The notes under the pieces were generated by a model that ran no database searches, was not told where the DNA came from, and saw only the letters and a program-made list of their open reading frames with translations. From assembly GCA_932521035.1 (NCBI GenBank), contig OW051493.1, forward strand, positions 9,322,001 to 9,386,000: 64,000 nt of DNA. Reading direction: 5' to 3'. This DNA is from Oscheius dolichura (taxonomy: Eukaryota; Nematoda; Chromadorea; Rhabditida; Rhabditidae). Numbering within the stretch: the stretch's first letter is position 1; each line of letters opens with the position of its first letter. Made by a program: the position numbers and the translations under genes. Positions 22,485 through 35,152 of this stretch are shown piece by piece.

Positions 22485-25400
22485 TTATTCTGACTGCTTC
22501 GGCGACTCGGCCATTTCGACCTCGCCCCCGACGACGGGCTTCCGATGCCGGACACCGTCGCCACTTTCAATGGAGCCGGTCTTCTTCTGCTCAGCTAGGG
22601 AAGGAGGAGCGGGCAGACGGTTGGAGCCGTCGGCTGGTTGAAGCTAAAAGATGAGGATTAGACGAATAAGGAGAAGGAAGGGGGATACCTCGCACTGGGG
22701 ACCGCAGACTATGAGCATTACTGGGAGGAGACAGAGACCGTTGAAGATACCCAACATGACTAGAACTGACATTACCACGAAGAAATATTTGATGACGAAA
22801 TCGAACTCGGAGAAGACCAACATGACGATACCTGGAAGAGGGACGGGTTGAGAGGGGGGATACAGTAATCCCGGGGTTCCAGAGGGGGGGATACCGTAGG
22901 ACCCTGACAGCCTGTCTAGAGTTCCCTGGTGGAGGCTACCGTATTCCGGACCCAAGATACTGTATAAAAAGAGGCCAAACATACCCAAGAAGGTGGAGAC
23001 GGCCCCGTGGAAGACGGGCACAAACATGTGCTGTAGACAGGAGTCCAGTCTCTCGTGTACCGTACCCAGAGTAGTCATGAAGTTTAACACAACGTGGGCA
23101 GTGAATTCGACTCCTAAATAATAGTATAAAAGAGAAATGAGGAGGACGGACCAATTCCCACGGCGCAGATGAGAGTGACGGCGGAGATTGGGTTCATTTT
23201 AACGGCCAGGAGTCCCATGAATCCTCCCAGCTCGATGGTTATGATGACGACGATGACCATGACGAGAGCAGCTGCCCAGGGATTGAACATGAGGATGGAG
23301 ATGACGGCGAAGACGGAGACGGCGATGATACAAATGGCACAGAAGAGATTCCACCGCAGGGTGAGGTACTGTTCCCAGAAGGTGAAGGCCAGCCCGGAGG
23401 GGAAGTTCGGCAGACCCTTGGCCGTGTATTCCTCGCAGATTCCGCGGATCTCCTCAATCATCCGGACGATGGGAGGCGTGTCGGTGAGGTCGGTCTGGTA
23501 GAAGGGGATCTGGGAGTAGAGCAGGGGACGAGCAGGCGGGACGAGTCTCTCCTCTGCGGATTGGGCCCAGCCCGGCGGCACCGGGTAGAAACTCGCTTGG
23601 GAGACGTAGTACATCATGTTGTCGACATTGTACCACCCGGTTAGGTAGTTATAGAATCCTTCGGGGTTGATGATCTCATCGTCTGAGACTAGGCGTACTC
23701 GTCCGATCTGAAAATGCGTTGGATTAGAGAAAATTCGTGGCTTGGGCACTGCACCCGTACAATCTCGGCAGGAGACGGCTTTGAATAATCCACGGGTCAA
23801 ACAAGAAGCGCGCCAGCTGCCGAGATCGTACGGATGCGGGCGCGGGCCACTTCTGGTCCATTTCCACGCTGTATTCCCCCTCCTTTTTGAGGATTTTACA
23901 GCCAGATCTTTAAATTTTTCCCTTATTAAAATAAGAGTACAACACTATAGAGAACGAGCACAGTCCTTTAAAAAATCGAAAACAGCCCAACAAGAGTCTC
24001 ACTCACCCTTCCGGAACAATTGTAGACCATCCCATAGGAGCAGACCATTTTCCTCGCGATCAGTGATTCCGGTGAGGGTTTCGGCTTCCCTTTAACCGGG
24101 AGACCCAGTTCCGGATCGATATTTCCCTCCTTTAATTCCTTGTCCAAAGCGGCGTCCAGCGACTGTAGCCACGTCCTCAGCAGACTCATCCAGTAGGGTT
24201 GCAGTTTGCCGTTATTCTTGATCATGAAGTGAGACTCGCCCAGCCGTTCGCGGTATTCTTCTATCAATTTTTGGCTGTTGGGAACGTCGATGGTTTTTCC
24301 TCTCAAGACGGCGAACATCGGATAGAAGGAGAAATATTTCTCGCGAGCGCGGAGGAAGGCAGCCGGAGGGGTGTTTTCGGGCAGAACGTCGGATAATTCA
24401 AGACCCAGGGTGGAGCTGGACAGACCGTAGAGGCCGGCAACCACGGAAACGCCGGTGAGGATCAAGATGAACCACTAAAAAAGGTGGAAATGGGATTGAA
24501 ATACTGGTAAAATTACCCGGAAGCCAGCATTTTTTAAGGCGGGAATGTAGTAGAGGGTCAGGAAGCCGCCGACGGTGTACCACGGCTGGTCGCGTTCGAA
24601 ATCCTCAGTCGTCGAGGTTTTCTTCGTCAATTGGGCGGTTGAACTGGCCTGAAGTTTAACCTTAATCTTCTCTTCAAATCGGTCTACAGTAACCCTCAAA
24701 GACTAGAAGAGTAAGCTCCTGCACCAGTAGAATCTCGGCAGCGCGCGCTGAATGAAAGAACCGCCCACCTGCCGAGATTCTACGGGTGCGGCGCCAGCTG
24801 AAAATGAGCCAACTTACAGTACTATCGATTCCAGACTTCTCAACCTCCACCACTTTTGTTCCCTTTCCACAGAAGGCCAAATCCCTCTTTCCCGCTCGCA
24901 TCCTCTTCAAATCCAGGGCAATAAACGCCGGGAAAATGAAAACGAGAGACGCCAAATTAAAGAAGAGGAGGATGGCTGTCTGAAGGGGATTATTAGAAGG
25001 AAAAGGGGGAGACGGACCTGGGAGCAGAAGGACCTCAAAGCGGGAATGGGGAGCACGTAGCCGGCACAGAAGGCCAGGATATTATTGGCAGAGGTGACCA
25101 TGACCGAGAGGCCGGTCTCCTTCAGCAGAATTCCCATCTCATTCTTCCTGGCAATGTGGCGGATCTCGTCGTAGTTGTGGAGGAGGAGGAACATGTCATC
25201 AATACCCAGGCCGAGGGTCAGGAACGGGACGATTTGGGTGGTGGCGGCGTTGAAGTTGATCCCGAGCCAGGTGGTCACTCCCAGTCCACAGATGGAAGAG
25301 TAGGTGACGAGGAAGACGCCGACGAAGGAGAGGAACACATTCGATTGGACACTGAACCACCACTTCTCCCAGCGGGCTTGGGTCCAGGCTGCGTAGAGGA

Positions 25401-28400
25401 TCTGCAAGGGGGTCGGGGGTCGTTATTATGGCATTTTTTCTGATTTTTCTGGGGGTTTTTCCTGTCTACCAGTGTTCTACTATAATTTTAGACCATTAAT
25501 TAGAGTTTTAGGCAGAAAAATAGCCCAAATTGGCCAAAATTCTGGATAAAGCGGCTCTAGGGCTGCGCACCAGGTCCGGGCGCATTCTCGGGGGAAGCGG
25601 ACCAGCTTTGCGCTTTTCCGATGCACGAATTCTACTATATTTGGCATACTGTAATTAGACTACAGGTCCCATTGCACCAAAAAATGGGAAATTAGCGCGC
25701 CTCCTCAAAAATGGGTATCTCTTGATTATTCGACGCCGTTTTCGCTCCTCTGCACCCATAAAATCTCGGCAACTGGAAGAAAAAACCTGTGGGAATATTT
25801 AATAAAAAGAATTTCCCGCTGCCAAGATTCTACGGGTGCGGGAGAAGCAGAAAAGGCCGCCAATTCCCTGGCAGCTCTTCCAAGAGGAAAATTTGAATCT
25901 CCCGGTATTTTATCCAAAAATACAGTACGTATAAATCCTTTGAAGTTAAAAATCCTGCTTACCATAAGGAAATATCCCATAACAATGATGAAATAATTGA
26001 ACTGGCTGAATTCTTCCAACATATCGGCAATGGAGGTAGAAGCGAGCGGATGAAAGACTCGATTATTCTCTGTCTAAATATTTTCCATTTTTATTGTACA
26101 AAATAGTAGATATACCTCGAAATTAGCCGTGTGTCTATAGAGTTTCTTGGTGAAATTCCTCTGCCAACCGACTAGGACCTCATTAGCATAGCCGGGATTC
26201 CAAGTGGAGGTGTCTAGATTTGGATGACGCTCGCTTTTTCCGTCCTGGAACGATTTTTATAGAGAATGTTTGCTGAAAATGATGGTCACAATGTTATCTA
26301 CATGATTCTCCTCAAAATTTGGTTCAAACAACTAATTCTTCCTCCATTTCTCCCATTTTGGGCTGGATAGATAGAATGAACAGTTGAACTTGAGAAATTC
26401 CTCAAATTTTTGCCATTTTACAAAATATGCTTACCCACAAAATGTAGCCCAGAAAATTCTCTACAAAAGTATATATTTTATAGAATGTGTAGACAAAATA
26501 TAAAGAAATGGGAGGTTAAAAACGGTACAGTTCGCTAGCGCGCCCTCTTGGTGTATTGCAATGCGGCTGCCCGATCTGGCAAGTCGCGCTCGATGACGGT
26601 AGTTAGTCTTTGGTTCGGCCCCTTCGTCTATTTCCTCTTTTGCTTTTTATTGTTTCTCCCTTTCTAACCCACCTTGAACCGGAGATAGACGTCAAAGGCA
26701 CTGGCCACCAGGAAGACACTCTGCAGTGCCTCGGCTGACTTCAGCTCCTCTGCCTGTCGTTTAATCCCGCCGATGATCAAATCCTCCGGCCATTCCATAA
26801 TATTCTTCCCGAATCCCTTACACCCTCCGGTCATCGTCTTCCCATAGTCCGGATCGCGGGGCATCTCCTTCTGGGTCAGGAATTCTCCCCATCTCTTCGG
26901 GTTAGCCTTCATCCATTTCAATAATCCCGGGCCATATTCCATACAGACGATTTCTTTAGGATCTTTTACGGGTTTCTTCTTGGAGGCCACTGCTAAAACA
27001 TCAGTTTTTTGCGCTGATCACCGGGTTCGGGCCAGTAAGGCGCATTTTCGGGGGAGGCACACCAGCTTTGCGCTTTTTCGGTGCAATCGATTTTTTCATC
27101 ACTCCTGAGGTTTTTATTTTATTGTTACTTTCTCTTTTTTCTTTATTTCTAGCTACTAATTACAGTATTCCAAATATTATAGAACCCTTCCATCAAATAA
27201 GCGCAAAGCTGGCACGTCTCCCCAGAAATACGCCTTACTGGCGCAGACCCAGTGCCCCATCCCATCTTATGACTATAACAAAGAATTTAAACTGACTGGT
27301 ATTGCCGAATCCGTCATAATCCGAGTCCTCATCGTAGGCATAGTAGTCTTCGTCCTTCTTCGCCTCCTTCGTTTCTCGCTTCTTCCGTCCAAAAATATCA
27401 TTGAGAATTGTCTCGGCAATATCTCCTTTCTTCTCATCCTCAGCTGGCATTTCTGCCCTCTCGAGAGTTATTTTATCCTCCCGGGCCATGTTCCACTCGT
27501 TGAATTTATCCAGAGCCGCGCAACGGTCAAAATAATTCGGAGCGGTCTTGGGACATTCCGGATCCAGGGGGTCGATACAGGGACGGTCCAGGTAGGCAGC
27601 GCCGATTCCGGCCTAAAATTCACGAAATTTTAAACAAAATAATTGTGGAAATGGGAAAAAATGACTTCGGGAGGATTACTGTAACTGCCCGGAAGCCGTG
27701 GACCTGATTAGGCACTGGATCCGGGCCAGAAAGGTGCATTCTCGGGGGAAGGGTGTTAGCTTTGCGCTTTGGCTCTGGCTACCTGGCTACTAATTACAGT
27801 ATGCCAAATATTGAAAAAGTCTCGCACCGAAAAAGCGCAAAGCTGGCGCGGCCCCGGTGATTCGGCGCGTAACTGCACCGGGTCCGGGTCAGTAAGGCGC
27901 ATTCCGGGGGCACCAGCGTTGCGCTTTTTCGTTCTTCGCCATACTGTAATTAGTCTATAGGACCTATTCCCCCAAAAATGGGGCATTGTTGACCCGGATC
28001 CGTTGAGTACCCTTTTGAAAATCTAGAACCTACCCGCTCAAAGAAGTTCCCAATAGGTCCGAGATCGAATAAATTGCCGACTTCGCTCATAACAGCCGTT
28101 GGGTTAAGATTCTTCCAGGTGACATTTCCCTTGGGAAGGGAGCTGACAAACGCGGCTACCTCTTCTCTAAACAATATAAAATTATACGAAGAAGGGTGGA
28201 CGGCCCACCCCAGATTGAGGGGAGGATACGGACCGAGGGGCTTCGCCCCTTCCCAGTAGCAGTCAATCGGGGTGATCCAGATACACGGGATGATCTTGTC
28301 CATCATCGTGTTCATCACCTTCGACAGGGGACTGGAACTGAAGCTGGGACCGGGTGGCTTGAAACAAATGTCGGCTAGGGTCCATTTTCTGGAAATGACC

Positions 28401-31031
28401 CGGGGTTTCCTTATTTTCAAAATGAACTAACTCTCCGTAGAGATGAACCTCGTATTTGGAGATCTCTTCCATCAGGTCGACGTGTTTCAGGAGGGCCTTC
28501 TTGCTCAGGACATTCTCTCCTTGAAATGTCGGGGTTTGGATAACCACCTAGGGGACAATTAAACCCGAAGCATGGGGAGTTACCTGGAATCCTCCGCCTA
28601 GACCGTTCTCGCGAGGCAGTTCCACAACATGGGGGGATTCATCCACTGCTTGGCGTTTTATCTGGAAGAAAATACTGTAATCTCGTAGTTGAGCTAGTAA
28701 TCTCCCCGGTTCTAAAGACCACGGGCTCCTTTTCGGAGACCCTTACCCAGCTAAAATCCCCAAATGCCTATAAGAAAGGGGCAAAAGAGGTTCAACTCTG
28801 TTCTGAACTATTGTAACCGTTCTCGTGGTCAAAATCTTATAGATACGGTAATCCCACTGGGACTTGAAGCGGAAAAGAAGAGAATAGAAGCCGGGGTGTC
28901 ATTCTGAAGGCCTCGAGCCAATAATTTGTCCTGGAGCAGATTTAGGATTACTGTAGAAGGAATCAAGCCGGAATTTGGTTTAGGATCTGGAGAACTGCAT
29001 TTTCTGGTCCTCGAATGTTCCAGGAACCTTGAAATTACCGTTCCTATGAGATGTTGGACTATAGAAGGGATAAAACTGTTTAGAACGGTGTCGGGCTTCT
29101 TCTGGGTTATAGAGGGCGGGTATTTGTACTATTCGTCCGGAGCAGAGACGAGGATGTGCCTTATCCTTGTCCAGCAAGACTCTTGGCCTCTTTCTGACCA
29201 TTTTGAGAGTCTCTACCAAGGAAAAATGGCGCGGTTCAGAGATAAAACGGCCTATTGTATCCTCCCTCTCTTAGAAGAGCGGGGATTCGTCCCCAAATTA
29301 ATAGATCCCCTCGGAAACGGCCCCCAACCCACCCTGGTAGCTTCCTGTTGAACTGTGCTCAAAAAGTTCAGCTCCTCATTCAGTCGGCCGTCTTGCGAGA
29401 CCCACAACTTGACAATATCCGTCTCGATGACGACATCCTGCAGTCCAAGACAACACGCCGTATACAGAGCCAGTCTACAGTATCCCATATTTAAATCAGC
29501 CGAAAATTAAGAACTCACGTGATTACAATAGTAGTCCATGCGTATTTCTGTATCAGACAGCCTATCCTAAAAAGCCAGAGCTGGAAGAAGGCACGAGAAT
29601 AGAGACCGACGGGATTGCCCACGGCGGCGCCCTGGAATTCCACATTTTTTTTGGATTACTGTATTTTTTTTCTATTTCACCAGCTCCGAGCCAGCATGAC
29701 GCTTTTCTGGTGTATTTTGGTGTACTGTAATTAATCTACAGGGCCAATTTTCAACAAGAAAGGGCAAATTGGCGCGATAATTCAAAAATGGCCCTTACTG
29801 TCCTGGAAGGTCTCTCCAGAATCCCAAGGATCCAACGCCCGCACCCGTAAAATTTCGGCAGAGCAAAAATATAAAGACATAGCTAATTTTCAAGTGAAAG
29901 AAATGACCTGCCGAAGTTGTACGGGTGCCAGCGCGCGGCCTTCCCCTTGCCATTGGGTTATGCTTGGGTCCTGGAGCGATTGAAGCTGGCCCGGCGGCCA
30001 TTAAATCCTACTGTATCCCAAACTGACCAAATTAATCTGCTGCATAGCCATATCCGCATCGCACCAAGTCGGCGCGTGGGTAAACTTCCTCTTCCATGGC
30101 TCAGTGAAGTCGGCCGAGTCAAAGTTGCCGATTAGTCGCCGTTCAAAAAACTGCAATCATTTTTCAAATAAATTTAACTGGCTGGCTACAGTACCCGATT
30201 TATGAGGCCTTTCCTTCGCTTGTCGGGAGCAGCCGAGTCGGCTACTCGATTAGTTGAGGAGCCCTTCATTCTCCACCGGGAGGGAGGAGACGGGGAACCT
30301 GGAAGAAGAAAAAACTAGACAGAGAAGATAAGAAGAAGAAGAAAAAGACGAGAGGAAAAGAAAAACAAATGGAGAGATGGCTATCAAAGCCGCGACGGCT
30401 TCTGCCAATCGTCGAGATCTCTCCTCTTCACACAAAATATGCGAGGTCGGAAGTGCCGGTTTCCCTCCTCCGCCGCCCGGGGCGTGTGCTAGTTTTCAGG
30501 GGCAAAAAGGCCAGGGGGCAGAGTCAAGCTGGTTGCCTCTCTCTCTGTCTTACAGGCTGGGGGAGGGGGAGAAGCCACAGAGAGGCGGGGGGAAAAGGTG
30601 GCACAAGTGGTCTCAGTGGTGGTGGCAGCTAGGGGGAGAGGAGGGTAAAAAGGGCCAGGAGGAGACTGTTCCTCGTCCCTGGGAAAGGAAGGACGGGATG
30701 CAGAGGGGTAGAACAAAGAGGCGAAGCCATTTTTTGTGGTCTAGACCCCGAATTTGACTCCTGTTTTCCTTCTGGCCTGCCCCAGGAAGATAAGAAGCTC
30801 TCCTCACCCTGTTTCAAGGTCTCCTGGAAGAAATATCTCCTCCCAGCCTCGACCACAACAGGGATAAGTTATAAACGGCTTCCTGTACTCCTGTAGCCTT
30901 TTCTCTACAGTAATTATTGGATTAAAGATAGTCAGTGGGAGAGAGGAGGACAAATTCACCCGCGAGTTACAACTGGCGTAAATACGAGAGGATGCAAATG
31001 AACCCCCCGTGTCCAGCCCCCAGTCGGCCAT
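22485..31031 (-). CDS. ptc: Patched homologue (12-TM, sterol-sensing domain, RND fold)
   Basis: About 19 exons from ATG 31031 (MADWGLDTGGSFASS..) to TAA 22485-22487. N-terminal landmarks align with Patched: APTWCDADMAMQQI, VGLYSRAFFQLWLFRIGC, LWVSQDGRLNEELNF, VIQTPTF and CIWITPIDCYWEGAK. The sterol-sensing domain includes GINFNAATTQIVPFLTLG followed by GLGIDDMFLLLHNYDE; the GxxxDD motif of TM4, needed for transport activity in the RND family, is intact. The second half repeats the fold, with TM10 GIGVEFTAHVVLNF. The C-terminal tail is short (about 50 residues after the last TM). In animals Patched controls sterol or lipid access and, outside nematodes, Hedgehog signalling through Smoothened; nematode PTC proteins act in cytokinesis, osmoregulation and lipid balance. 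I cannot decide between ptc-1 and ptc-3. Introns hold four family-A and several family-B elements. Confidence 0.9.
23747..23838. repeat. Palindromic element, family A
   Basis: Arms TGCACCCGTACAATCTCGGC and GCCGAGATCGTACGGATGC in an intron of the Patched gene. Confidence 0.75.
24719..24792. repeat. Palindromic element, family A
   Basis: Arms TGCACCAGTAGAATCTCGGC and GCCGAGATTCTACGGGTGC with a short spacer including GCGCGCGC. In a Patched intron. Confidence 0.75.
25560..25720. repeat. Palindromic element, family B
   Basis: Contains CACCAGGTCCGGGCGCATTC, TTTGCGCTTTT, TTTGGCATACTGTAATTAG and an inverted tail GCACCAAAAAATGGG. In a Patched intron. Confidence 0.6.
25754..25841. repeat. Palindromic element, family A
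   Basis: Arms TGCACCCATAAAATCTCGGC and GCCAAGATTCTACGGGTGC. In a Patched intron, adjacent to a family-B element. Confidence 0.75.
26270..26650 (+). repeat. Composite repeat (family D)
   Basis: The left region has ATGGTCACAATG.. and CCTCAAAATTTGG; then AAATGTAGCCCAGAAAATTC, GGAGGTTAAAAACGGTACAG, CTAGCGCGCCCTCTTGG, a tRNA-like segment (GGTTCGGCCCC) and a TTTTGCTTTTTATTG tail. The same order of blocks occurs at 41,975-42,330. In a Patched intron. Confidence 0.7.
27019..27250. repeat. Palindromic element, family B
   Basis: Clear inverted arms: GGCCAGTAAGGCGCATTTTC plus CCAGCTTTGCGC on the left, and GCGCAAAGCTGG plus TACGCCTTACTGGCGC on the right. The centre is T-rich with ATTACAGTATTCC. In a Patched intron. 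Confidence 0.75.
27709..28000. repeat. Two adjacent family-B elements
   Basis: Two overlapping or head-to-tail copies. Both show the GCGCAAAGCTGGCGC arms and the central ATACTGTAATTAG / ATTACAGTATGCC word. In a Patched intron. Confidence 0.65.
29690..29935. repeat. Family-B remnant followed by a family-A element
   Basis: 29,690-29,800 has TGGTGTACTGTAATTAATCT and GGCGCGAT; 29,838-29,930 has arms GCACCCGTAAAATTTCGGCA and TGCCGAAGTTGTACGGGTGC. Both lie in the Patched intron between the WCDADMAMQQI and VGLYSRAFF exons. Confidence 0.65.
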
Positions 31032-31326
31032 GTTTTGTACTACTATCTTTGCTATGATTTAGGAATTCAGACAAGTGGAAAGGGGGCTTGATCTCCTGGG
31101 AGCCCCAGTACTGGGAGTTACAGGGCTATCAAAGTCAAAGACTTCCCTGTCTGTAAAAGGAACAAGTTGTAGTCAGAAAAGTCAATATGAGTGTTGTTTT
31201 TCCACCCGTCTCTCTCTCTACAAAGATGAAATCCCTAGAACAAAACATGGAACAGGAATGGAGGAGGCTGGGAGGAGGGAAGAACTGGGGATGGTACTGG
31301 GGACAGAGGGGGGAGGACAGCCGCCT

Positions 31327-31403
31327 GTACCCGTATAATCTCGGCAGTAGGATGAAATCTATTCATAGCATATTTTTTGCCCTGCCGAGGCGGTACGGGT
31401 GCA
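31327..31403. repeat. Palindromic element, family A
   Basis: Arms TACCCGTATAATCTCGGCAG and CTGCCGAGGCGGTACGGGTGC. It directly abuts a family-B element beginning at about 31,410. Confidence 0.7.
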
Positions 31404-31409
31404 ATCAGT

Positions 31410-31760
31410 TACAGTAAGGCGCATTTTCGGCTATGGCGATAAACCAGGTCCGGGCCAGTAAGACGTATTTTCGGGAGAAGCGCCACCCTTGCGCTTTTTC
31501 GATGCAATAAATGCAACGAATTACTGTATGCCAAATTTTGTAGGCCTCCTGCGCCGAAAAAGCGTAAAGCTGGCGCGCTTCCCCCAAAAATGTGCAATGC
31601 TGGCCCGGATCCGGTGTCCAGTTATGCGCCAACTGTGCGCTTTTTCGGTGCGGAATTTCTACAATATTTGGCATACTGTAATTAGTCAAATAAGCCCTTT
31701 CCTCCCGAAAACCTGACAAATTGACGCGCTTTCCCTGAAAAGGCGCCTTGTCCCGAATCC
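31410..31760. repeat. Family-B elements, two partly overlapping copies
   Basis: Successive GGTCCGGGCCAGTAAGACG, TTACTGTATGCC, GCGTAAAGCTGGCGCGC and CATACTGTAATTAGTC blocks in inverted order. Confidence 0.65.
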
Positions 31761-32224
31761 GGCTCCCCCCACGTCACCTGTAGCGGGGAAAGCCGCTCTC
31801 TGACTCAATCTGCCCCTAGGTCATATAATTCCAGTCAAGACCTTCGTTTTTATACATAAAAAGAGAAGGGAAGTTCAAGTGATAGACCCGAAACTAGAAA
31901 GGATAAGCGGACGGGGAAGGGGGGCTGCCCCCAATCATCCCTTCCCCCTTCTCCCAGACCTTGGAAAAATAAAAGGTCCAGAGGGGAAGAAAATGATTAC
32001 AGGGTCATTAACTGGCACTAAAAATAACAAGAAAAAGAAGAGGGGGCTATATTTTTGGTAAGGAACGATTTGTCGCGTCTGGCCATAATTACGGCGGCGC
32101 ACCGGACTGTCCCCCTCTTTGGGTGGCAGTTTCCAGATTTCTATCCCCCTCGATCATCGAAAGGACAGCTGGGATGGGGGGAGGCGGTCTTTGGCCATTG
32201 CTTCTTGGCTATATTATGGTTGAT

Positions 32225-32480
32225 ACACCGAGTCCGGGTCAGTAAGGCGCATTCTAGGGGGAGGTGCGCCAGCTTTGCGCTTTCTTGGTTCATTCACTCC
32301 TAATTACAGTATTCTAAAGATTATAAATCGTGTACCAGAAAAGGTCAAGGTTGATGCGATCCTGGTTATTCTAGTTGACACCGGATCCAGGTCAGTATGG
32401 CGCATTTTTGGGTGCAAGAATTCTATAATCTTTGGGATACTGTAATTAGTCAACTGCACCGAAAAAACTGACAAGAACTC
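32225..32480. repeat. Family-B elements, two copies
   Basis: First copy 32,225-32,400 (GGGTCAGTAAGGCGCATTC .. CCAGCTTTGCGC .. ATTACAGTATTC); second copy 32,385-32,480 (GATACTGTAATTAGTC and CACCGAAAAAA). Confidence 0.65.
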
Positions 32481-35029
32481 GGGGCCAGGAAAAGAGAGGA
32501 TGAGGATCAATCTGTTCCGGGTAATTTCACATCGAACCGTGAACTGAACAGTGAATGGATTGGAAATGGACGCGGCTGGTGACAAGTAATAATCGGTGGA
32601 GGATCATTTCCTCTCTTCCTGTCTTCTTTCCTTTCCCACTCGCCCTGGGCAGTCGTTCTTTTCGTCTTCGTCTTCCCCACCGGGGGGACATAAACTGGTT
32701 TCGGCTAGAGATACAAATTGTTTGCTTCTAGAGCTGTTTCAATGCAGAGCTGTAGATGGCTTAGAAGAGATTTCAGAGCTAGAAAAACAAGGAAGGGGTT
32801 ACGGTAATGAGGTCCCGCAAAAAAAGAGAAACATAGCCTCTGGATGGGTCAGGAAAGGACGGATTGGGGGCAGGTGGCTTCCAGGGGCTAAGGGGCCGGG
32901 TGAGGCTCATTTCAGAGCGATTTTTTGGAACTGAAAGACACAAAAATTCGGTTACTGTAATTTAGACCAATATTTTTGGTTAAAATTTCCATTTGGAACG
33001 AGAAGGAAGGGAAAAATCCATAATATTCCCCCATTTTCAAAGAATCATGCACAGTGGAACGTTTTGCCGGCTACAAAAAACCGGAGAGCACTTCATTTGC
33101 GTTGCAGAGAGCCTAGAAAAGCCTCCTAATCCCCGTGACTGGTTGGGGAGGCCACGTTCATGGCTTCAAGTTTCCCTGGAAGAGAGAGAGAGAGCCAAGT
33201 GGAAGAGACAGAGCCAGGCGAGTTTCCTGGTTGGAAATTGTCAAAAAAAAACAAAAAGGTGACAAAAGAAGGCTTTTGTCATGGCTTTTTTTGTTGTGGC
33301 TTTTGTTCCCCACGGCGGGCGAGAGACGAGACGAGACGAAACCGCGGAAAAAGAACCGGGTCAATCCGGGGGGCTGCTGCGGACATTCGGGGGCTCTATC
33401 GGAGGGCGACCCGGGGGCAGGGAGGAGAAGAGAAAAGCCGAAAGTCCTTCGGCTGCCCGACGGGATACCGTTACGCTAGGCAGTCGATGCTAATGTGATT
33501 GTCCTCCCCTCGCTCGCCTCCTCTTGAAAGGAACGAACAGTTTAAAGGGGGGAGAGGGAACAAAATGATAATCAGCCGCCCCCGTAAGAAGTGGATCCGG
33601 TGATCGTATCATCATCTGTCCCCCCGTCCGCCGCCGCCGACTGGATGCGCCCCCTGCCATCACGGACTGGAATAAGTTGTTGCAATCGGGCGCCGAAGGG
33701 CGACTGGGATGACCGCTCAATCGATGTGTCGAACATCACCGACGGCTAACAGAAGGCGGAAGAAGAGAAGGACAGAAAAATGGGGGTCCGGGAGACGCCG
33801 GCTACGGGTTCAAGGCGCCGGTACACGATATTCCAACCCCTGCTCTGGTCGGAGCGATTTGTATCTTACCAGCTGACTGTTTTCATAATTATGACTTTCC
33901 CGCCCTTTGTATATCTCATCTTTACTGTACCTACAGTACTCTTTTCCCAAGAGAAGTGTTCAAAAATCCTCCCGGGAGGATCTGCGCCCGGAGGAGAAAG
34001 TATTGGTACAGATGTCGGAAAAGAGGACAAGCAAACAATATCTCGCCCCCTGGGGGGAGGGCGGTCAAATTCTTCACAAATTTAAACATTTTCACGTGGA
34101 AATGACGCTATTCTACGGTTACTGTCGCCGCGGGATAAGAAAACCTATCAGCTGCCGAGATTTTACGGGTGCGGCGCGCGCAAAGCGCCGGGGGGAGGCA
34201 GTTGGGCGGATTTTGTCCCTTTTTCTCCTATAGATTACTGTATTTTTATGGTAATCACAATGTTTTCGATGTCCGTCGTGTCTAAAATAGCCGAAAATCT
34301 AACAACAGAGCCATTTTTAACCGTAAAAATTGCCCACTTTTGCATAAATTTCAATTGGTTTCCATAGTTCAAGGTAGTCAATTGGAACGGTAATGGAGAG
34401 AGTTTTTTTGGATTTTTTGACAGCTTTAAAGAGAAAATACGGAATAAAATAAAAGAGTAAAAGAGGGAGAATTGCCTTATCGCGATGGATAATCCACGCT
34501 GTCGGGGGGCAGTTGACCGGACGACGACAGTTAGTCAGTCACGTGTCCTCGATTCAGCCCGGGGCATTATTCTGCTGGAAAAAGTGGGAAAGTTTCGGGG
34601 AAAAGCCAAGAAACGACGAGAAAAAGGCTCTAGGGAACAGATTTTGGAGTTCCCGGCTTTTTCTCTATATCCCGGTACTTATCAATTTCAAGGAAAAGGA
34701 CAGTTCTCTCGCGGTGGCATCTCGTCTTTTGAGGTCGCCTTCGGCCGGCTAAAAAAGTCCTGTCCATTCGCCAAGCCGACGACGGCCGATTTCGCCCTGT
34801 ACAAAGCACAAAAACACGATTTGTTGACTAATTTCATTGGAAATGGGGAGAAGACGGCAGACGAGCGGTTTCGAAGAGGAGGAAATGACGGCGGGTGGGA
34901 AAAAAGCCGAGAAATTTTACTGGGACCGGGGGAAAACGGAGAAATGGGCCATATTATCGTATTATTCTTTACCTCTTTTTAGCGGGAAAAGAGAAAAATT
35001 TAATAGATGTACTGTATTTTCTATCTTGT

Positions 35030-35152
35030 TATAGTCCCTTTCCAACGGATATTCCACGGACTCAATTTTGATGGCGCGTCTCCGCTACGGGACCGTGTTA
35101 AAAAACGCCCTGGCCCCGTAGCGGAGAGGTTTTCCCTTGGAAATGGACTATA
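35030..35152. repeat. Palindromic element of a separate family
   Basis: TATAGTCCCTTTCCAA at the left end mirrors TTGGAAATGGACTATA at the right, with inner TCTCCGCTACGGG facing CCCCGTAGCGGAGA. The outer word TGGAAATGGACTATA recurs near 48,580-48,600. Confidence 0.7.

Noticed and set aside
34485-34982. 165-codon open frame as a gene
   Set aside because: No recognisable domain, no splice context, low-complexity Lys/Gly composition in a GC-skewed stretch.
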